A program made the translations under genes and the position numbers. From Clostridiales bacterium (GTDB taxonomy: Bacteria > Bacillota > Clostridia > Oscillospirales > Oscillospiraceae), in assembly GCA_004556345.1 (NCBI GenBank), contig SFHQ01000008.1:1-64000 (forward strand): a stretch of 64,000 nt of DNA, in the 5' to 3' direction. Numbering within the stretch: position 1 is the first letter of the stretch; each line of letters begins with the position of its first letter. The notes beneath the pieces were generated by a model. It ran no database searches, was not told where the DNA came from, and worked only from the letters and a program-made list of their open reading frames with translations. This document shows positions 25,348 to 32,935 of this stretch, piece after piece.

Positions 25348-26004
25348 TTAGCGGAAGTAGCTGAGCTTGCGCTCGATGAGGTTGAAGACGATGGTCAGGA
25401 TACCCACGAAGACCAGGTAAAACAGGCCCGTGTAGAACAGCGGCCAGATGATACCGGCGGACTTCATGTAGGACTCACCGGCCTTGATCAGCTCGGTGAT
25501 GGCAATGATGCGGGCCAGAGAGGTGTCCTTGACCAGGGTGATGATCTCGTTGGACATGGGGGGCACGATGCGCTTGATCATCTGCAGGAGCGTGACCTTG
25601 AAGAAGATCTGGGACTTGGTGAAGCCCAGGACCTCGGCGGCCTCCCGCTGGCCCACGGGGACGCCCTGGATCCCGCCCCGGTAGATGACGGAGAAGTAGC
25701 AGGAGTAGTTGATGACGAAGGCAATGACGCAGGCCGTCATGCGCCCGCTGCTGCCGCCGCCCCAGATGTTGGAGTCCAGCCAGAGGCCGGGGCCGTAATA
25801 GATGATGATGAGCTGGAGCATCAGGGGGGTGCCCCGGATGATCCAGACGATCACGTCGACAACGGCCTTGAGGGGCCGCCATTTGCTCATGGAGCCAAAG
25901 GCGATCACCAGGCCCAGCGGTAGGCCGAAGAGCAGGGTCAGCGCAAACAGCTGCGTGGCCGTGCCTAAGCCGCTGATCAAAGATTGGGTTACTGTCCAGA
26001 ACAT
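25348..26004 (-). CDS. Polar amino acid ABC transporter permease
   Basis: This 218-residue protein has five to six membrane segments and the HisM/GlnP pattern: GTATQLFALTLLFGLPLGLV at the N-terminus, IRGTPLMLQL, and the EAA loop AAEVLGFTKSQIFFKVTLLQ with PPMSNEIITLVKDTSL. It sits between the binding-protein gene (118 bases upstream, with a hairpin in between) and the ATPase gene. A single permease gene implies a homodimer in the membrane. Confidence 0.93.
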   Translation of the reverse strand: MFWTVTQSLISGLGTATQLFALTLLFGLPLGLVIAFGSMSKWRPLKAVVDVIVWIIRGTPLMLQLIIIYYGPGLWLDSNIWGGGSSGRMTACVIAFVINYSCYFSVIYRGGIQGVPVGQREAAEVLGFTKSQIFFKVTLLQMIKRIVPPMSNEIITLVKDTSLARIIAITELIKAGESYMKSAGIIWPLFYTGLFYLVFVGILTIVFNLIERKLSYFR

Positions 26005-26041
26005 GGAACACGCTCCTCACGTTGGTTGTACTTGCTTTCTC

Positions 26042-26086
26042 AAAAAGCCGCCCAAAGGCAGAGGGGCAACGCCCTCTGCCTTTGGG
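26042..26086 (-). terminator. Intra-operon attenuating terminator
   Basis: Between the binding-protein and permease genes, CCCAAAGGCAGAGGG (26051-26065) pairs with CCCTCTGCCTTTGGG (26072-26086), followed on the minus strand by a five-T run (26046-26042). Partial termination here would give more binding protein than permease. Confidence 0.75.
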
Positions 26087-26122
26087 ATGATGATTCGGTT
26101 CAAATGGCCGGGTGGGGCAGGC

Positions 26123-26983
26123 TTACTCCGCAGCCTTGGTCACGACCACCTGGGCGTTGTTGAAGTAGGGGTTGGTGCACTCCATGGAGTTCTTGACCTC
26201 GTCGGTGAGGGTCATGCCGTTCCAGACCACGTCGATGGACTTGGAGTCCAGCTCCATGATCTTGTTGTCCCAGTTGATGACGGTGAACTCGATGTCCACG
26301 CCCAGCTTCTCGGCCACCAGCTTGGCCATGTCGGCGTCGAAGCCGATCCAGTTGCCGCTGGCGTCCTTGTAGTCCATCGGCTCGAACTCGGTGATGCCCA
26401 CGACCAGCTTGCCCTTGTTCTGGATGTAAGCCACGTCGCCGTCGGTGGGGACGGTGTAGCTGGCGTCGGGGGCGGCCTGCTCGACCATGGCGTCGGCCAG
26501 CTTGTAGGTGTCGGCGACCTTCTTCATGGAGCCGTCGGCGTAGGTCTCGGCCAGGACGTTGTTGATGAAGGCGGCCAGGTCAGAGCCCTTGCGGCAGCCG
26601 ATGCCGTACTCCTCGGTGGTGAGCTTCTGCTCTGCGTCGTAGGTCAGGTCGGGGTAGCTGGTGCCTTCGCCGGTCATGGCGGTGGCCATGAGCAGGTCGA
26701 CGATGGCGGCGTCGGAGGTGCCGGCCTCGACCTCCATCAGGGCGTCGGCCTGGGCGGCCACGGAGTTGATCTCCCAGCCCTTTTCCTTGGCGGCGGCCTC
26801 GCCGGCGCTGCCGGTCTCGACGGCGTAGATCATGTCGGCGTTGGCATCGGTCTTGGTGTCGTTGGTGTCCGTGGCGGCGGTGTCGCCGTTCGTGTCAGCG
26901 GTGTCGTTGGACTGCCCGCCGCAGGCGGCCAGCAGGGTCACGCACATCGTCGCGGCCAGCAGGATAGCAAGTAACTTTTTCAT
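26123..26983 (-). CDS. Circularly permuted amino acid-binding lipoprotein (SBP_bac_3 type)
   Basis: This 286-residue protein has a lipoprotein signal ending in LLAAC (Cys21), then a linker of about 28 residues rich in Asp/Thr/Asn. In ordinary members GKLVVGITEFEPMDY opens the mature domain and AVETGSAGE begins the second lobe. Here the order is reversed: MIYAVETGSAGEAAAKEKG comes first (51-69), through EEYGIGCRKGSDL and the usual last helix GSMKKVADTYKL (151-162). A linker of about 20 residues follows, and then GKLVVGITEFEPMDYKD (191-207), FDADMAKLVAEKLG, and finally NPYFNNAQVVV (271-281) at the C-terminus. All segments of the fold appear once, so this is a permutation, not a duplication. It is upstream of the matching permease and ATPase genes, so probably functional. 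Confidence 0.85.
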   Translation of the reverse strand: MKKLLAILLAATMCVTLLAACGGQSNDTADTNGDTAATDTNDTKTDANADMIYAVETGSAGEAAAKEKGWEINSVAAQADALMEVEAGTSDAAIVDLLMATAMTGEGTSYPDLTYDAEQKLTTEEYGIGCRKGSDLAAFINNVLAETYADGSMKKVADTYKLADAMVEQAAPDASYTVPTDGDVAYIQNKGKLVVGITEFEPMDYKDASGNWIGFDADMAKLVAEKLGVDIEFTVINWDNKIMELDSKSIDVVWNGMTLTDEVKNSMECTNPYFNNAQVVVTKAAE

Positions 26984-27079
26984 GGTGTACAGCGCTCCGT
27001 TTCATTTCAAATTTTTCTGGGGTCCCCACGACAGGGCCAGCAAGAGTTTTTTAGCACTCTATCGTGGTAAAGCACTAAT

Positions 27080-27107
27080 AGAATACCATACCGGAACAAA
27101 AAAGCAA
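27080..27107 (-). promoter_or_regulatory. Promoter of the amino acid ABC operon
   Basis: Minus strand TTGCTT (27107-27102), 16 bases, TATTCT (27085-27080), about 97 bases upstream of the lipoprotein start. Confidence 0.55.
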
Positions 27108-27179
27108 GCCCCTGGGCGCATTTTTCCCAGGGGCTTGGACAATTTAGGCGTTTTTCACAAAACCGACCGGAGGCGGGGC

Positions 27180-28268
27180 TCAGAGCTTCGCCGCGATCTC
27201 CTTCCAGAAGTCCGCCCCCACGGTCAGGATCGACTCGTCAAAGGTGAAGTCATCCGCGTGCAGCGCCGGGGCCGGGCCGCAGCCCAGGAAGAAGAACAGG
27301 GCGGGCAAATGCCGCTGGTACCAGGAGAAGTCCTCGGAAATCATCACGGGCTTGTCCAGGATCTCAAAGTCCACCCCGGCGTTGCGCACCCGGTCAAACA
27401 GCTCGTCGGGGTTCCAGACGGCGGGGTAGCCGTCGTTGGCGTGGACGTCCACGGTACAGCCGGTCTCCTTCTCGATGTCCCGGCCAATGGCCCGCAGGCC
27501 CTCTTGCAGACCGAAGAAGACCTCGTCCTGAAAGGCCCGGAGACTGCCCAGCAACACCGTCTTGCCGCTGACGGCATTGCGCACCGTGCCACTCTCCATG
27601 CGGCCGAATTTCAGCAGACGATAAATATCGGGGGAGAGTTCTTTCTCCAGTGCCACGGCCCTGCGGTAAAACTCGACCCCGGCAGCCAGGGCGTCCAGCC
27701 CCTCCTCCGCCTTGGCAATGTGGCTGGACCGGCCCGTGATGGTCACGGAGACCTCGCAGGAGCGGCTCATCATCTCCTTCTTCCGGGAGGCCACCACCCC
27801 AGCGGGCAGGGCAGGCCAGAGATGCAGGCCAAAGAGACAGGTCACGTTGTATTGCTCAAAGACCCCGCTCTGGCACAGGTCCTTGGCTCCCCCCGTCGTC
27901 TCCTCGGCGGGCTGGAAGATCAATAAGACATTATGCTTTAAGTCTTTCTGCTTATCCAGCCAAACGGCCAGGTCCAGGACCATGGACATGTGCCCATCGT
28001 GCCCGCAGGCGTGCATCTTGCCGGGGTGGGTGGAGGCAAAGGGCAGACCGGTCTGCTCCTGGATGGGGAGCGCATCGGCGTCACTGCGGAAGGCAATAGC
28101 ATCGGCCTTCCCAAAGTCAAAAAAGGCGCACAGGGCGCCGGGGATGGGCGAAAACAGGGCACAGCCCAGAGGCTCCAGCACGCTGCGTAAGTAGGCCAGC
28201 GTCTCCGGCAGGTCCCGGTCCAGCTCCGGGATGCGGTGCAGCGCCCGGCGATATTCGATCACTTGCAT
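27180..28268 (-). CDS. M20 amidohydrolase, probably N-acetyl-diaminopimelate deacetylase
   Basis: This 362-residue protein is an M20-family two-domain metalloenzyme. Metal-site residues appear in MHACGHDGH, QPAEETTGG, FGLHLWP and the C-terminal SEDFSWY with ALHADDF. The family includes hippurate hydrolase, IAA-amino acid hydrolase and N-acetyldiaminopimelate deacetylase. The last is favoured because dapH, the acetyltransferase step of the same lysine/DAP branch, starts 102 bases away in divergent orientation and dapF lies 5 kb on. The ATG at 28268 has GAGGTGATT upstream; the longer frame from 28325 crosses the promoter. The aminotransferase of the pathway is not in the window. Confidence 0.8.
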   Translation of the reverse strand: MQVIEYRRALHRIPELDRDLPETLAYLRSVLEPLGCALFSPIPGALCAFFDFGKADAIAFRSDADALPIQEQTGLPFASTHPGKMHACGHDGHMSMVLDLAVWLDKQKDLKHNVLLIFQPAEETTGGAKDLCQSGVFEQYNVTCLFGLHLWPALPAGVVASRKKEMMSRSCEVSVTITGRSSHIAKAEEGLDALAAGVEFYRRAVALEKELSPDIYRLLKFGRMESGTVRNAVSGKTVLLGSLRAFQDEVFFGLQEGLRAIGRDIEKETGCTVDVHANDGYPAVWNPDELFDRVRNAGVDFEILDKPVMISEDFSWYQRHLPALFFFLGCGPAPALHADDFTFDESILTVGADFWKEIAAKL

Positions 28269-28292
28269 AACAATCACCTCAATAAAAATCGC

Positions 28293-28321
28293 TTGCGACA
28301 GAAGAAAAAAGGTGTTATAGT
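28293..28321 (+). promoter_or_regulatory. Promoter of dapH
   Basis: TTGCGA (28293-28298), 17 bases, TATAGT (28316-28321), with the start codon 49 bases downstream and an AAAGGAGG site between. Confidence 0.65.
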
Positions 28322-28369
28322 ACACCCATGTACTAGGAAAAATCGACCCCCAAAGGAGGATCTGAACCC

Positions 28370-29065
28370 ATGAACGCCCAGGAGATCATCGAACGCATCC
28401 GCACCGCCGAGAAGAAGACCCCGGTCAAGGTCTACCTGACCGAGAAGGCCCCCATCGACTTCCCCAACGCCACCGTTTTCCCCTGCGGGGAGACGAAGCT
28501 CGTCTTCGGGGACTGGAAGGACATCCAGCCCGTCTTAGACGCGAACAAGGACAACATCGCCCAGCTGGTCATTGAGAACGACAGCCGCAACTCTGCCATC
28601 CCCCTGTTGGACAAGAAGAACATCAACGCCCGCATCGAGCCGGGTGCCATTCTCCGCGAGCAGGTGGAGATCGGTGACAACGCCGTCATCATGATGGGTG
28701 CCGTCATCAACATCGGTGCCGTCATCGGGGCCGGTTCCATGATCGACATGGGTGCCGTGCTGGGCGGCCGGGCCATCGTGGGCAAGAACTGCCACATCGG
28801 GGCCGGCACCGTCCTGGCCGGGGTCGTCGAGCCTGCCAGCGCCGTGCCCGTCATCATCGAGGATGATGTCGTCATCGGGGCCAACGCCGTGGTCCTGGAG
28901 GGCTGCCGCGTGGGTAAGGGTGCCGTCGTCGCCGCCGGTGCCGTGGTCGTCAGCGACGTGGAGCCCAACACCGTGGTCGCCGGCATCCCCGCCAAAGTCC
29001 TCAAGGGCAAGGACGGCAAGACCGCCGAAAAGACCGCCCTCGTCGACGCCCTGCGCGAGCTGTAA
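28370..29065 (+). CDS. dapH: Tetrahydrodipicolinate N-acetyltransferase
   Basis: This 231-residue protein has an N-terminal helical domain of about 85 residues (FPNATVFPCGETKLVFGDW) followed by left-handed beta-helix hexapeptide repeats (AVIMMGAVINIGAVIGAGSM, then AIVGKNCHIGAGTVLAGVVE). This is the DapH layout: acetyl-CoA-dependent acetylation of tetrahydrodipicolinate towards DAP and lysine. Length and ending (VLKGKDGKTAEKTALVDALREL) are typical. It has its own promoter and ends at a hairpin that lies inside the 3' end of the convergent kinase gene. Confidence 0.94.
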   Translation: MNAQEIIERIRTAEKKTPVKVYLTEKAPIDFPNATVFPCGETKLVFGDWKDIQPVLDANKDNIAQLVIENDSRNSAIPLLDKKNINARIEPGAILREQVEIGDNAVIMMGAVINIGAVIGAGSMIDMGAVLGGRAIVGKNCHIGAGTVLAGVVEPASAVPVIIEDDVVIGANAVVLEGCRVGKGAVVAAGAVVVSDVEPNTVVAGIPAKVLKGKDGKTAEKTALVDALREL

Positions 29066-29103
29066 CTCAAGAATTTTGCGGGCTCCACAACCCCTACCCG
29101 ACT

Positions 29104-29164
29104 TCACAGGGGGCCGCAACCCCCTATATAAATTTCGTAGGGGCCGCAGACCCCTGCGGCCCTC
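29104..29164. repeat. Palindromic repeat arms after dapH
   Basis: A full GTAGGGGCCGCAGACCCCTG-type arm spans 29137-29164. A decayed copy (GGGGGCCGCAACCCCCTAT) lies at about 29109-29127. Confidence 0.75.
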
Positions 29165-30431
29165 AGGCTCTCCCATCCCGGAGAGCCTGTTTTTTATCCC
29201 CCACCGGCAGCCAGATCTCCCCCCGAAACCTTGTCCCGTCCGAAAAAACCGCCCGTCCCCCATGCGCCTGTGCGATTTGGGAAACCAGCTTCCGCCCCGT
29301 CCCATGGGGCGCACCGCCGTCTTGGTCAGAGGGCTGGGCCTGGGCCTGGCCGGTCTGGTTTTCGACCCAGAGAACGCAGGTGGGGGATGGCGGGCCGCAG
29401 GGGTCTGCGGCCCCGACGGAGTTGGTCACACCCAGACAGATCACACTGCCGGGCGGGGCGTGGCGGGCGGCGTTGAGCAGTAAGTTGTTGAGCGCACGGC
29501 GCAGGAGAAAGGCATCCGCCTCTATCCTTGGCAGAGGCGCTTTCGGCAGACGCAGGTCTAAGTCTACCTCATGTTCCAGGCCGCTGTTCAAAAAGTCTGC
29601 CGCCGTCTGGCGTAAGAACGGGGCCAGCTCCAACGGCGCTTTCCGGAGCGCCTGCATCTCACAATCCAAGCGCATGGTCAGGTTCAAATCATTCACCAGA
29701 TCTCGAATCGTCTGGCTCTGGCGGCGGATGATGGCCGCCTGCTTTCTAGCTTGCTCCGGCAAGGCAGGGTTCTCCTCCAACTGCCCCGCGTAGCCCATGA
29801 CCATGCTCAGCGGCGTGCGGATGTCGTGGGACACCCCGCTGATCCAGTTCGACCTTGCCTCATCCCGCCCCCGCTGTTCCCGGCGGAACTGCCGCCGCAG
29901 GAGCAGACCAGCCAGGGCCAGCACGCAAAACAGCGCCAGGAAAAACATCCCCATCAGCCAGCCGGGGAGCCAGGCCATGAAGCGCTGGGAAAATTCCACG
30001 CTGTATTTCCAAAGGCTCCCCTTCTCCTGTCCTGCCAGCAATAGCCCATCCCCTCGCGCCAGGCTTTGCACGGGGTAATCCATCAGGTACCAACGGGAAA
30101 AGCTCGCCACCTGGCCGAGGGTGTAGTGGGTGGGCAGCTCGTCGGGCTTGTTCCACTGCCAGACGACGTTTCCATCGGCATCTAAGAGCAGCATCCACGC
30201 GGCGGCGTCCTGGGGCAGATCGAAGTTTTGGAGCGTATAGCTCCCGTCCGCCTCCTGCGTCAGGGCTTGGGACACGTCCCGCAAGGCTCCCAGGCTGGAG
30301 GCCTGCCCCTCGCCCGTCTGCCAGGCCAGAAGCACAATGCCCCCCAGAAACACCAGCACCGTCACCCCCACGGACAGGGCCAGCAGGCCCGCCCAGCGCC
30401 CCAGGTTTTGGAGCTTCCATGGCGTTCTCAT
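29163..30431 (-). CDS. Sensor histidine kinase (paired with lantibiotic-immunity-type ABC transporter)
   Basis: This 422-residue protein has membrane segments at about 14-36 and 158-178 around an extracytoplasmic sensor. The phospho-accepting motif is SHDIRTPLSM (His202) and the N box is LNNLLLNAARHAPP (around 314-327). The ATP-binding domain is aberrant: between SVICLGV and VLWVENQTG it carries SVGAADPCGPPSPTC (about 338-352), encoded by a palindromic repeat arm. The last glycine box is GTGRKLVSQIAQAHGG instead of GxGLGL. It overlaps the upstream response regulator gene by four bases. The final residues are encoded by the dapH terminator. It may still act as a kinase, but its ATP lid is altered. 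Confidence 0.85.
   Translation of the reverse strand: MRTPWKLQNLGRWAGLLALSVGVTVLVFLGGIVLLAWQTGEGQASSLGALRDVSQALTQEADGSYTLQNFDLPQDAAAWMLLLDADGNVVWQWNKPDELPTHYTLGQVASFSRWYLMDYPVQSLARGDGLLLAGQEKGSLWKYSVEFSQRFMAWLPGWLMGMFFLALFCVLALAGLLLRRQFRREQRGRDEARSNWISGVSHDIRTPLSMVMGYAGQLEENPALPEQARKQAAIIRRQSQTIRDLVNDLNLTMRLDCEMQALRKAPLELAPFLRQTAADFLNSGLEHEVDLDLRLPKAPLPRIEADAFLLRRALNNLLLNAARHAPPGSVICLGVTNSVGAADPCGPPSPTCVLWVENQTGQAQAQPSDQDGGAPHGTGRKLVSQIAQAHGGRAVFSDGTRFRGEIWLPVGDKKQALRDGRA
29164..29195 (+). terminator. Terminator of dapH overlapping the kinase gene end
   Basis: CAGGCTCTC (29164-29172) pairs with GAGAGCCTG (29181-29189) and is followed by six Ts. The same bases, read on the minus strand, encode the last residues (KKQALRDGRA) and stop of the convergent histidine kinase. 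Confidence 0.8.
29389..29417. repeat. Palindromic repeat arm inside the histidine kinase gene
   Basis: The reverse form of the common arm (GCGGGCCGCAGGGGTCTGCG then GCCCC) lies wholly within coding sequence and keeps the frame open. It is nearly identical to intergenic copies, with the outer GTAG changed to GTCG. Confidence 0.8.
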
Positions 30432-31120
30432 GGCCGTTCCTCCCGCACCAGGCGATAGCCCAGGCCCCGGACGGTTTTCAGATACTTGGGGTGGGAGGGG
30501 TCGGCTTCCAGCTTCTCCCGCAGGCGGCGGATGTGGACCATGAGCGTATTTTCATAGCCCACCAAGGGTCCGGTCCAAAGAGCAGCGCACAGGGCGTCGA
30601 TGGTGACGATGTTCCCCCGGTTGGCCCAGAGGGTCTTGAGGAGCGTGAACTCTTTGGCCGTCAGGGGAATTTCTCTCCCCGCTCGTCTCAAGACACCTGC
30701 ACCCCAGCAAAGCTCTGTCTCGCCCAGCCGGTCTGCTTCCGGCGGAGCAGGCTGGCGGTAGACCCGCCGCAGGACAGCGCCTAAGCGGAGCAAGAGCTCC
30801 TGGGCCAGAAAGGGCTTGGTGATGTAATCATCCGCCCCCAGGCCCAGGCCCCGGAGCCGGTCGGCGTCCTCATCTCTCGCAGAGAGGAAGAGAACGGGCA
30901 AATCGGCCAGGTCCCGCAGTTGGCCCAGCAGGGCAAAGCCGTCCCCGTCGGGGAGCATGACATCTAAGAGAACCCCGTCCGGCAGCTTCGCCCGGCTCTG
31001 TTGGAGCGCCTGGACGCAAGTTCCCGCCAAACGGACGGTATAGCCCGCACCCGCTAAAATGTCCTGCACCATCTCCCGCAGGCCCGGCTCGTCATCTACG
31101 ACCAGAATATCATACGCCAT
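30428..31120 (-). CDS. OmpR-family response regulator
   Basis: This 230-residue protein has a receiver domain with Asp53 (VLLDVMLPDGDG) and the conserved Lys in ITKPF, plus a winged-helix output domain ending in MVHIRRLREKLE and TVRGLGYRLV. The ATG at 31120 has GAGGAGGG about seven bases upstream; the frame runs further back but through the promoter region. It is transcribed divergently from the ABC genes and probably activates them through the CGTAAGG direct repeats at 31191-31208. Confidence 0.92.
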   Translation of the reverse strand: MAYDILVVDDEPGLREMVQDILAGAGYTVRLAGTCVQALQQSRAKLPDGVLLDVMLPDGDGFALLGQLRDLADLPVLFLSARDEDADRLRGLGLGADDYITKPFLAQELLLRLGAVLRRVYRQPAPPEADRLGETELCWGAGVLRRAGREIPLTAKEFTLLKTLWANRGNIVTIDALCAALWTGPLVGYENTLMVHIRRLREKLEADPSHPKYLKTVRGLGYRLVREERP

Positions 31121-31190
31121 GGTCCATCCCTCCTCGTTTCTTCCCTCAGTATAGCATCTCCCCCGCCCCGCTGGGGGCCTTTTTGCAAAA

Positions 31191-31231
31191 CGTAAGGAAA
31201 GCGTAAGGTCCCCTTCATGGGCCGGTAAGAT
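31191..31231 (+). promoter_or_regulatory. Activator-type promoter with direct repeats before the ABC transporter
   Basis: CGTAAGG occurs at 31191-31197 and again at 31202-31208, exactly 11 bases apart. The -10 is TAAGAT (31226-31231). At a 17-base spacing the -35 position falls on GTAAGG of the second repeat, so there is no consensus -35. This is the layout expected for an OmpR-type regulator that replaces the -35 contact. Confidence 0.6.
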
Positions 31232-31271
31232 AGGGGGTGTATGCTGGGGGCCAGTGAAGGAGGGATCGACC

Positions 31272-32186
31272 ATGCCGATCATCGAAACCAACGGGCTGTG
31301 CAAACGCTACGGGCACGCCCTGTCCGTCCACGACCTGGCTCTGCGGGTGCCGGAGGGGAGCGTCTACGGCTTCTTAGGCCCCAACGGGGCGGGCAAATCC
31401 ACCACGTTAAAAATGATCCTGGGCCTCGTCCGCCCCACGGCGGGAGGAATCACCGTGTTTGGCAAGCCCATGAACGGAGCAAACCGCCTGACCATTTTAC
31501 AGCAGGTAGGCAGTCTCATCGAAAGCCCCAGCTACTACGGGCACCTCACCGGGGAAGAAAATCTCCGCGTTGTGCAGACCTTGCGGGGCTTGCCCCGCTC
31601 GGACGTTTCCCAGGTCTTAGACCTCGTGCGGCTGACCGGCCAGGGGAAGAAGCAGGCCGCGCACTATTCCTTAGGTATGAAACAGCGTCTTGGCTTGGCC
31701 GCTGCCCTGCTGGGCTTTCCCAAGCTGCTCATCTTAGACGAACCCACCAACGGCTTAGACCCGGCTGGCATCCAGGAGATGCGGGAACTCATCCGCTCCC
31801 TCCCCCGCCGGTTCGGGATGACGGTGGTCGTCTCCAGCCACTTGCTGGGGGAGATCGACCAGATGGCCGATCAAGTGGGCATCATCCGGTCCGGGGAGCT
31901 GGTCTTTCAGGACAGCCTGGCCGCCCTGCACCAGCGGAGTGAGCCGCACCTGGCCTTGAAAACCACGGACAATCAAAAGGCCGGAGACCTGCTCACCCGC
32001 CTAGGTCTTCTCTGGCAAGCCGAGGGAGAAAGCCTCCTCCTCCCGCCCCTGCCCGATGAACGGGTGGCCCAGCTCTGTCAAACGCTGGTCCAAAACCACT
32101 GCGGCCTGCTCCGCTTAGAGGAACGGCAAAAGAGCCTGGAAGACATCTTCCTGGCCCTCACCGGTGGGAAGGAGGGGAGCTTATGA
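31272..32186 (+). CDS. ABC transporter ATP-binding protein (lantibiotic-immunity type)
   Basis: This 304-residue ATPase has Walker A LGPNGAGKSTTLKM, signature YSLGMKQRLGLAAALL, Walker B LLILDEPTNGLDPAG and a C-terminal extension with ERQKSLEDIFLALTGG typical of the bacitracin/lantibiotic protection group (NisF, BcrA). The ATG at 31272 follows AAGGAGGG. It overlaps the first permease gene by four bases. With two different permeases it forms a NisFEG-like three-gene set that removes peptide antibiotics from the membrane; no lantibiotic precursor or synthase is present, so this is likely stand-alone protection. Confidence 0.9.
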   Translation: MPIIETNGLCKRYGHALSVHDLALRVPEGSVYGFLGPNGAGKSTTLKMILGLVRPTAGGITVFGKPMNGANRLTILQQVGSLIESPSYYGHLTGEENLRVVQTLRGLPRSDVSQVLDLVRLTGQGKKQAAHYSLGMKQRLGLAAALLGFPKLLILDEPTNGLDPAGIQEMRELIRSLPRRFGMTVVVSSHLLGEIDQMADQVGIIRSGELVFQDSLAALHQRSEPHLALKTTDNQKAGDLLTRLGLLWQAEGESLLLPPLPDERVAQLCQTLVQNHCGLLRLEERQKSLEDIFLALTGGKEGSL

Positions 32187-32932
32187 CCCTCCTGCGCTTA
32201 GAGTTTTTCAAGGGGCGGCGGCGGAAAATCGCTCTCATCTGCCTGGCTTGTCTGGGATTACAAACTGCCTGGATGTGCGTCAACCTGCTCCGCATGGAGC
32301 CGGAGGAGCTTGCGCAGGGCTGGATGCAGCTGGTCTATACCCTCCTGCTGGTGGACGCCATCACCCTCCCCCTGACCATGGCAGCTCTCGCCAGCCGGAC
32401 TTGTGAGCTGGAACACAAGGAAAACACCTGGAAGCTCTTGGAGACGCTGGCCCGGCCCCAGGCCCTCTATCGGGCCAAGCTCACTTGGGGTGCCATTCTC
32501 ATCCTGGGGATGCTGGTGGTGGAAATGGCGCTCTTTGTCTGCTTCGGCCTGGCCCTGGGCTTTCCTCGTGAAATCCCCTGGGGCAAGCTGGGCCTCACGG
32601 TGGGCAATGTGTTTCTCGTCTCCCTGGGCATCTATGCGTTACAGCTGGGCTTGTCCCTGCGGTTCGTGAACCAGGCTGCACCCTTGGCCGTTGGGATTTT
32701 GGGGAGCTTTACGGGGCTGTTCATCCTCTTCTTTCCCCAGTGGGCGCAGCGGTGCCTGCCGTGGGGGTATTACGGCGTGCTGTTGCAGGCCGAGATGCTT
32801 TGGGACCCCGTGACCCGCAACGTATCCTATGCCTGGCTTCACACGGCCCCGTCGGACTATGGCTTGCTGGCCCTGTGGCTGGTGGTGCTGTTCGCGTTCA
32901 GCTACCGGGTCTTCGTGCGAAAGGAGGTGTGA
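32183..32932 (+). CDS. ABC-2 type permease, immunity family (first)
   Basis: This 249-residue protein has six membrane segments. It opens with a short cytoplasmic FFKGRRRKIALICL, and the early ASRTCELEHKENTWKLLETL stretch is the hallmark of MutE/EpiE/NisE-type permeases. It is translationally coupled to the ATPase and followed after three bases by the second permease. Confidence 0.85.
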   Translation: MTLLRLEFFKGRRRKIALICLACLGLQTAWMCVNLLRMEPEELAQGWMQLVYTLLLVDAITLPLTMAALASRTCELEHKENTWKLLETLARPQALYRAKLTWGAILILGMLVVEMALFVCFGLALGFPREIPWGKLGLTVGNVFLVSLGIYALQLGLSLRFVNQAAPLAVGILGSFTGLFILFFPQWAQRCLPWGYYGVLLQAEMLWDPVTRNVSYAWLHTAPSDYGLLALWLVVLFAFSYRVFVRKEV

Positions 32933-32935
32933 GGG

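Noticed and set aside
27051..27059. TTAGCACTC, a CIRCE (HrcA) half-site near the amino acid ABC promoter
   Set aside because: The required second half GAGTGCTAA after nine bases is missing; the nearby AGCACT is a direct, not inverted, repeat.
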